Below the pieces are notes generated by a model. It saw only the letters and a program-made list of their open reading frames with translations. It made no database searches and was not told the origin of the DNA. A stretch of DNA of 51,587 nucleotides, taken from positions 1 through 51,587 of the forward strand of contig CAZAAW010000018.1 in the NCBI GenBank assembly GCA_964483325.1. Reading direction: 5' to 3'. The DNA comes from CAZAAW01 sp964483325. GTDB lineage: Bacteria; Pseudomonadota; Alphaproteobacteria; Rhizobiales; Kaistiaceae. The position numbers were made by a program, and so were the translations under genes. Every line of letters starts with the position of its first letter. The stretch's first letter is position 1. Positions 45,201 to 51,587 of the stretch are shown here, one piece after another.

Positions 45201-45215
45201 CATAGGACTCCTATG
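45201..45215. promoter_or_regulatory. Perfect palindrome, likely MarR operator
   Basis: CATAGGACTCCTATG is an exact inverted repeat (7-base arms, one central base) placed 35 bases before the MarR start codon. MarR proteins usually repress their own promoter through such a palindrome. No other copy was noticed in the window. Confidence 0.6.
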
Positions 45216-45249
45216 TATCATCGCCGCCAACAGCGGAGGAAACCACCCC

Positions 45250-45879
45250 ATGCCCGCCGACGACGGCATCCTGACCGGCCTTGCCAGGATCGGCCTCGTC
45301 CTGCGCGCCTCGGCCTGGCGCCAGGCCGAGACGACGGGGCTGACGCCGACGCAGGCGCAGATCCTCGTCCACCTGGTGCGGCGCGGCCCGGCGCGGCCCG
45401 GCGCCGTCGCCGCCGAGATCGCCGTGACGCAGCCGACCGCCAGCGACGCCGTCGCGGCGCTGATCCGCAAGGGCCATGTCGAGAGGCGCGCCGACCCTGA
45501 GGACGGCCGCGCCGCCCTGCTGCACGCCACCGCCGCCGGCCGCGATACGGCCGCCACCGTCGAGGCCTGGCCGGACGCGCTTCTGGAAGCCGCCGACCTG
45601 CTCGACCCCGCCGAGCGCGGCGTCCTTCTCAAGGCCCTGACGCGGATGATCCGGACGCTGCAGTTGCGCGGCGCCATCCCGGTGCAGCGCATGTGCGCCA
45701 CCTGCAGCCATTTCCGCCCCTACCGGCACACCGATGCGGCGGCGCCGCATCACTGCGCCTTCGTGGACGCCGCTTTCGGGAACGCAGAACTGCGTCTCGA
45801 CTGCGCCGACCACGCGGAAGCCGACGCCGACGCGGCGCGCCAGACCTGGGCGCGCTTCGACAGGGCGCCGGTGCACTGA
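45250..45879 (+). CDS. MarR-family regulator with C-terminal cysteine cluster
   Basis: 209-residue winged-helix regulator. The start at ATG 45250 has CGGAGGA nine bases upstream. The wing and recognition helix are in LTPTQAQILVHL..VTQPTASDAVAALIRKGHVERRADPEDGR. After the DNA-binding domain a tail carries C149-x2-C152-x-H154, H167-H168-C169 and C185-x2-H188, which could bind zinc or an iron-sulfur cluster and so sense redox state or metal. Divergence from ordinary MarR (about 150 residues) lies in this tail. The next gene encodes a secreted protein 80 bases downstream. Confidence 0.87.
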   Translation: MPADDGILTGLARIGLVLRASAWRQAETTGLTPTQAQILVHLVRRGPARPGAVAAEIAVTQPTASDAVAALIRKGHVERRADPEDGRAALLHATAAGRDTAATVEAWPDALLEAADLLDPAERGVLLKALTRMIRTLQLRGAIPVQRMCATCSHFRPYRHTDAAAPHHCAFVDAAFGNAELRLDCADHAEADADAARQTWARFDRAPVH

Positions 45880-45959
45880 AGTGGGCGCCCTGCCCGCGGC
45901 AACGGACAGGGCGCCCGGTCTGCAACCTCCTCTCCCGGAAGAAAGGAAGCGTTCTTTAC

Positions 45960-46721
45960 ATGGCACAGAAGGTCCCTCTCCACCACGCCGCCCTGCGCCT
46001 GGCGGCCCTGGCGGCGCTCGCCGCCGTCCCCGCCGCCGCTCATGATGCCGACAGCCATGACGGCGGCATCACCGCCGCGGCCGGCAATGCGACGCCGTTC
46101 GACATCGTCCATGCCCGCATCGCCACCGACGGCAATGTCGCGACCTTCCGCATGTCGGTCTCCGGCAAGGCCGGCGAGACGCACCCGACGCCGGCCGGCA
46201 AGCTCGCCGGCTCGGAGGTCTTCGCCTATGTCTGGCCGACGACAATCGACCCCGCCGAGGTCGGCTTCGAGGCCGGCGCCGGCATCCTCGCCATGACGGT
46301 CACCGCCCATCCCGATTTCGACGACACGCCGCTGTTCGACGAGAACGGCGACGGCGACCCCGGCAATGACGGCGATGTCTGGCACAGCCACTGGGTTGTG
46401 CTGGGGCCGGACGAGGCTTGCGGCCCCGGCGCGCTGAAGGTGATCGACATTCCCGACGGTGCCAAGCCGCGCCTGCCGCGCACCTGGCCCGGTCTGCCGA
46501 TCCTCCTCGACAGCCCCGGCTGGCAGCCGCTGCTGGACGGCGAGACGGTGACGGTACGCGTGCCGTTCGACGACATCGCCGCCGTCACGACCGCCGGCTT
46601 CGACGGCGTCACGGCGGGCCTGCGCGTCAACGCCGACGTCCACGCGCCGCTCCTCTGCGTCGCCAACGTCTTCGACACCGCCTCCGGCGACCTCAGCCTG
46701 CCGGGCAAGGTCAACCAGTAG
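45960..46721 (+). CDS. Secreted hypothetical protein downstream of MarR
   Basis: 253-residue protein with a signal peptide ending near AAA-HDAD (about residue 27), so it is periplasmic or extracellular. It has acidic Ca-binding-like DENGDGDPGNDGD and a WHSHWVVLGPDEACG motif; two cysteines in the mature part may pair. I do not recognise a family. The His- and Asp-rich start (HDADSHDGG) could bind metal. It is probably coexpressed with the MarR gene or controlled by it. The ribosome site AAGGA lies a little far (13 bases) from the ATG at 45960. Confidence 0.8.
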   Translation: MAQKVPLHHAALRLAALAALAAVPAAAHDADSHDGGITAAAGNATPFDIVHARIATDGNVATFRMSVSGKAGETHPTPAGKLAGSEVFAYVWPTTIDPAEVGFEAGAGILAMTVTAHPDFDDTPLFDENGDGDPGNDGDVWHSHWVVLGPDEACGPGALKVIDIPDGAKPRLPRTWPGLPILLDSPGWQPLLDGETVTVRVPFDDIAAVTTAGFDGVTAGLRVNADVHAPLLCVANVFDTASGDLSLPGKVNQ

Positions 46722-46761
46722 GGCGGCGGCGACGGCCTCGGAAGAGGGCCCGACACCTCAG

Positions 46762-46815
46762 CCGCGTCATGCCCGGGCGAAGACCCGGGCATCCACGCGA
46801 ACACGGATGGCGCAG
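46762..46815. repeat. Half unit of the family A repeat
   Basis: Only the half with GCGTCATGCCCGGGCGAAG..CACGCGAACAC is present, in the orientation opposite to copies 1-3, and it runs into the family B repeat. Confidence 0.75.
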
Positions 46816-46841
46816 AAAGGAACCCGCCATTGCCGCCTCCA

Positions 46842-47012
46842 CCTCTCCCATAGGGAGAGGTCGGGAGCCTTGCCTCGCGCAGCGAGGCTTAGGCGGACGG
46901 GTGAGGGGTTCGGCCCTTGGGAATCCTGCCCCGGCGCCGCAGCTTCGTGTCACCGGTAGAGACCCTCACCCGGAAACGCTCCGCGTTTCCGACCTCTCCC
47001 ACAGGGAGAGGT
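46842..47012. repeat. Dispersed repeat, family B copy 2
   Basis: Inverted relative to the copy at 6131-6300, and bounded by the same CCTCTCCC..GGGAGAGG palindromes with the GGAAACGC / GCGTTTCC arms inside. Together with the half repeat before it, it fills most of 46722-47160; no gene is seen there. Confidence 0.8.
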
Positions 47013-47166
47013 AAGGCTGCCCCGGCGCCGCAGCTACGCCGCATCGGCGCTCCCCACCGCCGGGCATGCCGCACCCGACGCCACCACCTCACCGACGCCA
47101 CGTCTGACCCCCACCGACCGCCCCCACCTGCGACAACAGCGCCGCCGCGCGTCAGGGGGCCGACCC

Positions 47167-47208
47167 TTGGACGCTGCATCTTAAACAAGTAAAATAGATA
47201 CATCTTTT
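47167..47208 (+). promoter_or_regulatory. Promoter of the NnrS operon with NsrR-like half-sites
   Basis: TTGGAC (47167-47172), 17 bases and TAAAAT (47190-47195) form a good promoter. TGCATCTTAAA (47175-47185) lies inside the spacer, and ATACATCTTTT (47198-47208) lies across the predicted start, in the same orientation 23 bases apart. Both resemble the (A)ATGCATCTT half-site of the nitric-oxide-sensing repressor NsrR. Placement is right for repression. Read by eye only. Confidence 0.5.
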
Positions 47209-47251
47209 AGAGCCGTTCCGAAGATGCCGCAAGGGCCAAGGATAGTCGGGC

Positions 47252-47542
47252 ATGCAAGACGGGCTTCCCGCCGGCGTCGTCGCCTATCGGCGGACCGCGA
47301 TTTTCGACGAGACGAGCCTCCCCGCCGCCCTGCGCCGGCACCACCGCACCAAGCCCGGCGTGTGGGCCTTGATCCATGTCATGGAGGGGCGGCTGCTTTT
47401 CCGCACACTCGACCCGCCGGGCGAGATGCTGCTGCAGCCGGGCGTGACCGGCCTGATCCGTCCCCAGCAGCTGCACGAGGTCGAGCCGCTCGGCGCCGTG
47501 CGCTTCTACATCGAATTCCATGCCGCCCCGGAGACCGCATGA
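47252..47542 (+). CDS. DUF1971 (YeaR/TehB-like cupin) protein
   Basis: 96-residue protein of the DUF1971 family. The fold is a small beta-barrel related to cupins; motifs are RRTAIFDETSLPAALRRHH, PGVWALIHVMEGRL, RPQQLHEVEPLG and FYIEFH. In E. coli the related yeaR is under NsrR control and is induced by nitrate and nitric oxide. The biochemical role is unsettled. It is first in the operon with the ABC importer and NnrS. Confidence 0.8.
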   Translation: MQDGLPAGVVAYRRTAIFDETSLPAALRRHHRTKPGVWALIHVMEGRLLFRTLDPPGEMLLQPGVTGLIRPQQLHEVEPLGAVRFYIEFHAAPETA

Positions 47543-47585
47543 GCCGTCTCCGGCCGGTTCCTCCCCCAACCGATGGAGATCCCCG

Positions 47586-48566
47586 ATGATCAGCCGCCGT
47601 TCTTTCCTCGCCGGGACGGCCGCCACCACCGTGGTGGCGACATTCGCGCCCGCCATCCTGCGCGCCCAGGAGCCGCTCACCTTCTGGGGCCCCGGAGCGA
47701 CGCCCTCCATCGTCGTGGCGCAGGCGATCGCCAGCGGCGACCTCGAAGCCATCGCGCCCGGCGCCACCTTCCGCGCCTGGAAGACGCCGGACGAGCTGCG
47801 CGCCGGGCTCAGCTCCGGCGCCATCCCGGCAAGCGTCGTGCCGAGCTACGTCGCGGCCAATTTCTACAATCGCGGCCTCGGCCTGCGGCTCCTCAACATC
47901 AACACCAACGGCCTCCTCTACGTGCTGTCGGCCGACGACAGCGTCACCGACATCGCCAGCCTGAAGGGCAAGACGCTGGCGGTGCCGTTCCGCAACGACA
48001 TGCCGGACTATGTCCTCGGCCGGCTGCTGGAGAAGGCCGGCCTCGTCGCCGGCACCGACATCACGCTGGAATACACCGCGACGACGCCGGAGGCGGTGCA
48101 GACGCTGCTCTTCGGCCGCGTCGACGCGGCGCTGACCACCGAGCCCGCCACGACGCTGGCGCTGATCCGCTCGGCCGAGATGGGCAAGCCGCTGAAGCGC
48201 GTCATCGATATCTCGCAGGCGTGGACGGCGGTCGCCGGCAAGCCGGGCATCCCGCAGGCCGGCCTGGCGCTGACCGGTGGCCTCGTCGACCGCCTCGGCG
48301 CCGACGGCGTCGACGCCCTGCAGGCGGCGCTGGAGAAGGCCGCCGCCGCCGTCCTCGCCGATCCGGAGAGCGCCGCGGCGCTGGTCAGCGAGGAATTCGC
48401 CGTGCCGGCGCCGGTGATCGCCCAGTCGATCCCGTTCAGCAATCTCGTCGCCAGCCGGGCGAAGGCGATCAAGCCGGATCTCGTCGCCTTCTTCGAGGTG
48501 CTGGCGGCGGTCAACCCGGCGATCCTCGGCGGCAAGATGCCCGACGACGCCTTCTATGAACTCTGA
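47586..48566 (+). CDS. ABC transporter substrate-binding protein of the NnrS operon (NitT/TauT type)
   Basis: 326-residue exported protein. The start at 47586 (MISRRSFLAG) follows GGAGA and gives a twin-arginine-like signal (SRRSFLAG) with cleavage near RAQEP. The body follows the NitT/TauT solute-binding fold: TFWGPGATPSIVVAQA, SGAIPASVVPSYVAANFY, ASLKGKTLAVPF and VDAALTTEPAT. The ligand is unknown; the operon context suggests a compound needed under nitrosative stress. Its end overlaps the permease gene by 11 bases. Confidence 0.87.
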   Translation: MISRRSFLAGTAATTVVATFAPAILRAQEPLTFWGPGATPSIVVAQAIASGDLEAIAPGATFRAWKTPDELRAGLSSGAIPASVVPSYVAANFYNRGLGLRLLNINTNGLLYVLSADDSVTDIASLKGKTLAVPFRNDMPDYVLGRLLEKAGLVAGTDITLEYTATTPEAVQTLLFGRVDAALTTEPATTLALIRSAEMGKPLKRVIDISQAWTAVAGKPGIPQAGLALTGGLVDRLGADGVDALQAALEKAAAAVLADPESAAALVSEEFAVPAPVIAQSIPFSNLVASRAKAIKPDLVAFFEVLAAVNPAILGGKMPDDAFYEL

Positions 48567-49455
48567 GACGAGCGCCGCCATGTCCGCCCCTGCCCTCGCC
48601 GACGCACCGGCCCGCCCGTTCCGCATCGGAACCGGCGCGCTGGTCCTGCGCCGGCTGGGACAGGCGGCGGCATGGCTCGGCCGCTACGTCTGGTCGGGCT
48701 GGGCCGGCCTTGCCGGCCTGTTCGGCCTCGCCGCGCTGTGGCAGCTCGGGCACGAGCTCTACGGCTCGTTCATCCTGCCGGCGCCGGGCGAGACCTTCGC
48801 CGTCGCCGTCAAGCTCGTGACCTCGCCGGAATTTCCCGGCATCGCCGCGACGACGGCGGAGCGCGCCCTCACCGGCTTCGCGCTGGCCGCCGGCATCGGC
48901 ACGCTTGCCGGGACGATCGCCGGCTATTCGCTGGCCGCCATGCGGCTTTTGAAGCCGATCGTCACCGTCATTCTCGGCGTGCCGCCCATCGCCTGGATCG
49001 TGCTGGCGCTGATCTGGTTCGGCTCCGGCGGCGGCTCGGCGGTGATGACGGTGGTGCTGGCCGCCATGCCGCTCTCCTTCGCCGGCGCCCTGGAAGGCGT
49101 CGCGACGCGCGACCGGGCGCTCGGCGCCATGGCGCGCGCCTTCTCGGTGCCGCCGCTGATGCGCTTCCGCACCGTCACCCTGCCGCACCTCCTCTCCTAC
49201 ATGTTCGCCGCCTGGACGACGACGATCGGTTCGGCCTGGAAGGTGACGGTGATGGCCGAGCTCCTCTCCAATACCGGCGGCATCGGCGGCGAGCTGGCGA
49301 CGGCGCGCGCCCTCTTCGACATCCCCGGCGTGACGGCCTGGATCGTCATCACCGTCGGCTTCGCCCTCATCTCCGACTACGGCATCCTGCACCCGCTGCG
49401 CGAGGCCATCGAGCGCTGGCGCAGCGCCGGCCTGCCCTGGGGGGTCAAGCGGTGA
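48556..49455 (+). CDS. ABC transporter permease of the NnrS operon (SsuC/TauC-like)
   Basis: 299-residue inner-membrane permease with about six helices and the cytoplasmic coupling loop EGVATRDRALGAMARAFSVP, followed by RFRTVTLPHLLSYMFAA. A second start at 48580 (MSAPAL) is possible. It overlaps the substrate-binding protein gene upstream and the ATPase downstream by 11 and 4 bases. Confidence 0.88.
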   Translation: MNSETSAAMSAPALADAPARPFRIGTGALVLRRLGQAAAWLGRYVWSGWAGLAGLFGLAALWQLGHELYGSFILPAPGETFAVAVKLVTSPEFPGIAATTAERALTGFALAAGIGTLAGTIAGYSLAAMRLLKPIVTVILGVPPIAWIVLALIWFGSGGGSAVMTVVLAAMPLSFAGALEGVATRDRALGAMARAFSVPPLMRFRTVTLPHLLSYMFAAWTTTIGSAWKVTVMAELLSNTGGIGGELATARALFDIPGVTAWIVITVGFALISDYGILHPLREAIERWRSAGLPWGVKR

Positions 49456-50189
49456 AGCTCGCCCTCCAGTCGGTCGGCCACGCCTTTCTCGGGCGGACGA
49501 TCTTCGAGGATATCGACCTGACGCTGGCCGAGTCGGAGGTGCTGGCGCTGCTCGGCCCGTCCGGCTGCGGCAAGACCACCATCCTGCAGATCGCCGCCGG
49601 CCTCCTGGAGCCGCAGCGCGGCCGGGTGGAGCGCAACTATCGCCGCCATGCCGTCGTCTTCCAGGAGCCGCGTTTGCTGCCCTGGCAGACGACGCTCGCC
49701 AATATCGGCTACGGCCTCGCCGCCCTCGGCGTCACGCGCGCCGAGCGCGACGAACGCGCCGTCGCCGGGGCGCGCGATGTCGGCCTGCTGCCGGAGGACC
49801 TCGGCAAATATCCCGTCGAGCTGTCGGGCGGCATGCGCCAGCGCGCCGCCGTGGCGCGGGCGCTGGCGATCGACCCCGACGTCGTCTTCTTCGACGAGCC
49901 CTTCACCGCCGTCGATGTCGGCCTGAAGCGGGCGCTGCAGGACCTCGTCATCGAGGCCGCCGGGACGCGCCGCTTCTCGGCGATCTTCGTCACCCACGAT
50001 CTCGGCGAGGCGGTGCGCGTCGCCGACCGGCTGGTGCTCCTCTCCGCCGAGGACGGCCGCGTCCTCGACCGCCGCGCCATCGCCGGCCGACGCGGCCAGC
50101 GCAGCGACCGCGAGATCTTCGACATGGTCGAATCCTGGTCGCGCGAGCCGGCCTTCGCCGAGCTCTTCGATCCGCGGCGGCTGACATGA
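49452..50189 (+). CDS. ABC transporter ATPase of the NnrS operon (SsuB/TauB-like)
   Basis: 245-residue nucleotide-binding subunit: Walker A GPSGCGKTT, Q-loop VVFQEPRLLPW, signature LSGGMRQR, Walker B VVFFDEPF and the switch His in FVTHDLGEA. It starts with GTG at 49452, overlapping the stop of the permease (GTGA), and its own stop overlaps the nnrS start (ATGA). Confidence 0.92.
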   Translation: MKLALQSVGHAFLGRTIFEDIDLTLAESEVLALLGPSGCGKTTILQIAAGLLEPQRGRVERNYRRHAVVFQEPRLLPWQTTLANIGYGLAALGVTRAERDERAVAGARDVGLLPEDLGKYPVELSGGMRQRAAVARALAIDPDVVFFDEPFTAVDVGLKRALQDLVIEAAGTRRFSAIFVTHDLGEAVRVADRLVLLSAEDGRVLDRRAIAGRRGQRSDREIFDMVESWSREPAFAELFDPRRLT

Positions 50190-51382
50190 ACGGCACGCCG
50201 CGCGCCATCCCGCCGGTCATGCTCGACGAGGGGCTGCGCCTCCTCTTTCCGGCCGCCGCGCTCCATGGCGCGCTGTGGCCAGCGCTCTGGGTGCTGCTGT
50301 GGGGGCTCGGCCTGCCGCTCGCCGGCGCCATCCCGTCCAGCCAGTGGCATGCCCATGAGATGATCTTCGGCACCTACGGCATGGCGCTCGCCGGCTTCCT
50401 CACAACCGCCGTGCCGGAATGGACCGACACGCCGCGCCGCCGCGGCCGGGCGCTGCTGCTGCTCCTCTATCTGTGGCTGCCGGGCCGCCTCGTCGGCATC
50501 GTCGGCGCCGATGCGCTCGTCGCCATCGCCGGCCTCACCGACGCGGCCTTCCTGCTCGTCCTCACCTGGTTCGTCGCCAAGCCGATGCTGGAGCGGCGCA
50601 GCACCCGCCACAGCTCCTTCCCGGTCTGGTGCGCGCTCTATGCGGCGGCGGAGATCGCCATCCGCATCGCCTGGCTCGCCGGCGATTTCGCGCTGTCGCA
50701 GCGCCTCCTCAACGCGGCGCTCGCCATCTTCCTCGTTTTCTTCTCGCTGTCGGTCAGCCGCATCAATGTCGTCGTCGCCAATCTCGCCCTCGACCCGAGC
50801 GGCGAGACGACGCCCTACCGGCCGCATCCGGGGCGGCAGAATCTCGCCGCCGGGCTGGTGGCGGTCTATGTCGCGGCGTCGCTGGCGCTGCCCAATTCGC
50901 TCGCTCCGGCCTTCCTGGCGCTCGCCGCCGGCGCCGCCTTCATCGACCGGCTGGCGGAATGGTTCATCGGCCGCGCCGTGATGAAGTCGGAGGTGCTGGG
51001 CCTCGCCGGCGCCAATCTCCTTGCCGGCGTCGGCTTCCTGCTGATCGGCGCCGGGGCGCTCGGCTGGCCGGTCGCCGCCGCCACCGGCCAGCACATGCTG
51101 GCGATGGGCTCGCTCGGCCTGGCGGTCATCTCGGTGTTCATCATCGCCGGCCTTCGCCATACAGGCCGGCCGCTCGACCTCCCCTGGCAGGCGCATGCCT
51201 CGCTGGCGCTGATGCTGTCGGCGGCGCTGGTGCGCACGCTGCCGGAGCTCGGCATCGCCACGGCGCTGCTGGGGCCGCATTACGCCCTCGCCGCCCTCCT
51301 CTGGGCCGCCGCCTTCGCCGTCTGGCTGACCGCCTTCCTGCCCTATTTCCGCACCCCCTCGGTCGCCGTCCACCACGCCTGA
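50186..51382 (+). CDS. nnrS: NnrS family protein
   Basis: 398-residue polytopic membrane protein with about 12 helices. The hallmark SSQWHAHEMIFGTYGMALAGFLTTAVPEWT near the start carries the conserved histidines of NnrS, a haem- and copper-containing protein linked to nitric oxide resistance and denitrification. It is translationally coupled to the ABC ATPase. The combination of NnrS and a NitT/TauT importer in one operon is the main clue to what this transporter does. Control by NO-responsive regulators is typical of the family. Confidence 0.92.
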   Translation: MNGTPRAIPPVMLDEGLRLLFPAAALHGALWPALWVLLWGLGLPLAGAIPSSQWHAHEMIFGTYGMALAGFLTTAVPEWTDTPRRRGRALLLLLYLWLPGRLVGIVGADALVAIAGLTDAAFLLVLTWFVAKPMLERRSTRHSSFPVWCALYAAAEIAIRIAWLAGDFALSQRLLNAALAIFLVFFSLSVSRINVVVANLALDPSGETTPYRPHPGRQNLAAGLVAVYVAASLALPNSLAPAFLALAAGAAFIDRLAEWFIGRAVMKSEVLGLAGANLLAGVGFLLIGAGALGWPVAAATGQHMLAMGSLGLAVISVFIIAGLRHTGRPLDLPWQAHASLALMLSAALVRTLPELGIATALLGPHYALAALLWAAAFAVWLTAFLPYFRTPSVAVHHA

Positions 51383-51439
51383 CGCAGCCAGCGCCCGGCG
51401 GCGCTCAGCCCTTGGAATGATATCCGCCCACGCCCACGC

Positions 51440-51575
51440 TGCGTCATGCCCGGGCGAAGACCCGGGCATCCACGCGAACACTGGCGGTGCAGGCAAAGAT
51501 GCCGCGCGGGCAGCGTTCCTTTCTGCGCCAACCGTGTTCGCGTGGATGGCCGGATCAAGTGTTCAGTCCGGGGAG
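51440..51575. repeat. Composite palindromic repeat, family A, inverted copy
   Basis: The element begins GCGTCATGCCCGGGCGAAG and ends with GTTCGCGTGGATGGCCGGAT, i.e. the opposite orientation to copies 1-3. The right palindrome is disrupted by CAAGTGTTCAGTCCGGGGAG. It fills the space after nnrS to near the end of the window. Confidence 0.8.
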
Positions 51576-51587
51576 ATGGCCGACACC

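Overview
This is a GC-rich, gene-dense chromosomal window. It most likely comes from an alphaproteobacterium, probably a member of the Hyphomicrobiales (Rhizobiales). The evidence is the high GC content, the DUF2849/DUF934 sulfite-reductase operon, an ScfR-type regulator next to prpBCD, a Flp pilin with a TadV-like peptidase, a B-family oxidase, and dispersed ~90-170 bp palindromic repeats of the kind common in these genomes. I saw no tRNA, rRNA, CRISPR array, transposase or phage gene.

Layout. 0.3-6 kb: two nearly identical PQQ-dependent dehydrogenases lie in inverted orientation around a Flp pilin gene, a prepilin peptidase gene and a monohaem cytochrome c gene. 6.5-8.1 kb: a GH13 alpha-glucosidase. 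8.2-13.3 kb: an assimilatory sulfate/siroheme operon on the minus strand (cysG, DUF2849, cysI, cysH, DUF934). 13.6-18.2 kb: a hybrid histidine kinase, a luciferase-like flavin oxidoreductase, and a small operon of secreted protein, cupredoxin and ECF sigma factor. 18.5-22.9 kb: class Ic ribonucleotide reductase nrdA-nrdB behind a cobalamin riboswitch. 22.9-23.9 kb: an islet of lower GC with two overlapping unknown genes. 24-27.4 kb: recR, argB, a HAD nucleotidase and dapD. 27.5-34.8 kb: a Pat-like acetyltransferase fusion, a lytic transglycosylase with a SPOR-like tail, an orphan substrate-binding protein, a short hypothetical gene and an amidase. 34.8-38.1 kb: a compact ba3-type oxidase operon with a dihaem cytochrome c. 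38.3-43.5 kb: the propionate (2-methylcitrate) operon prpD-prpC-prpB and its divergent ScfR/RamB-type regulator. 43.7-46.7 kb: glutamate dehydrogenase, and a cysteine-rich MarR regulator followed by a secreted protein. 47.2-51.4 kb: a five-gene operon of DUF1971 protein, ABC importer and NnrS, behind a promoter with NsrR-like half-sites.

How the parts fit. The periplasmic quinoprotein dehydrogenases probably feed electrons through cytochrome c (the 3.3 kb gene is a candidate) towards oxidases such as the ba3 enzyme. The cysG-cysI-cysH operon makes sulfide and its own sirohaem. The B12 riboswitch implies that the Mn/Fe-type RNR is repressed when cobalamin is plentiful, so a B12-dependent NrdJ is expected elsewhere. 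The last operon looks like a nitric-oxide response unit.

Most interesting points: the PQQ-dehydrogenase pair (a mosaic of identical and diverged blocks, a lanthanide-type Asp-x-Asp, and no vicinal cysteine pair); the B12-controlled class Ic RNR; the NO-responsive ABC/NnrS operon; the two-gene unknown module in the low-GC islet; and the ECF/cupredoxin and MarR/secreted-protein units. All statements rest on reading the sequence; no database search was run.
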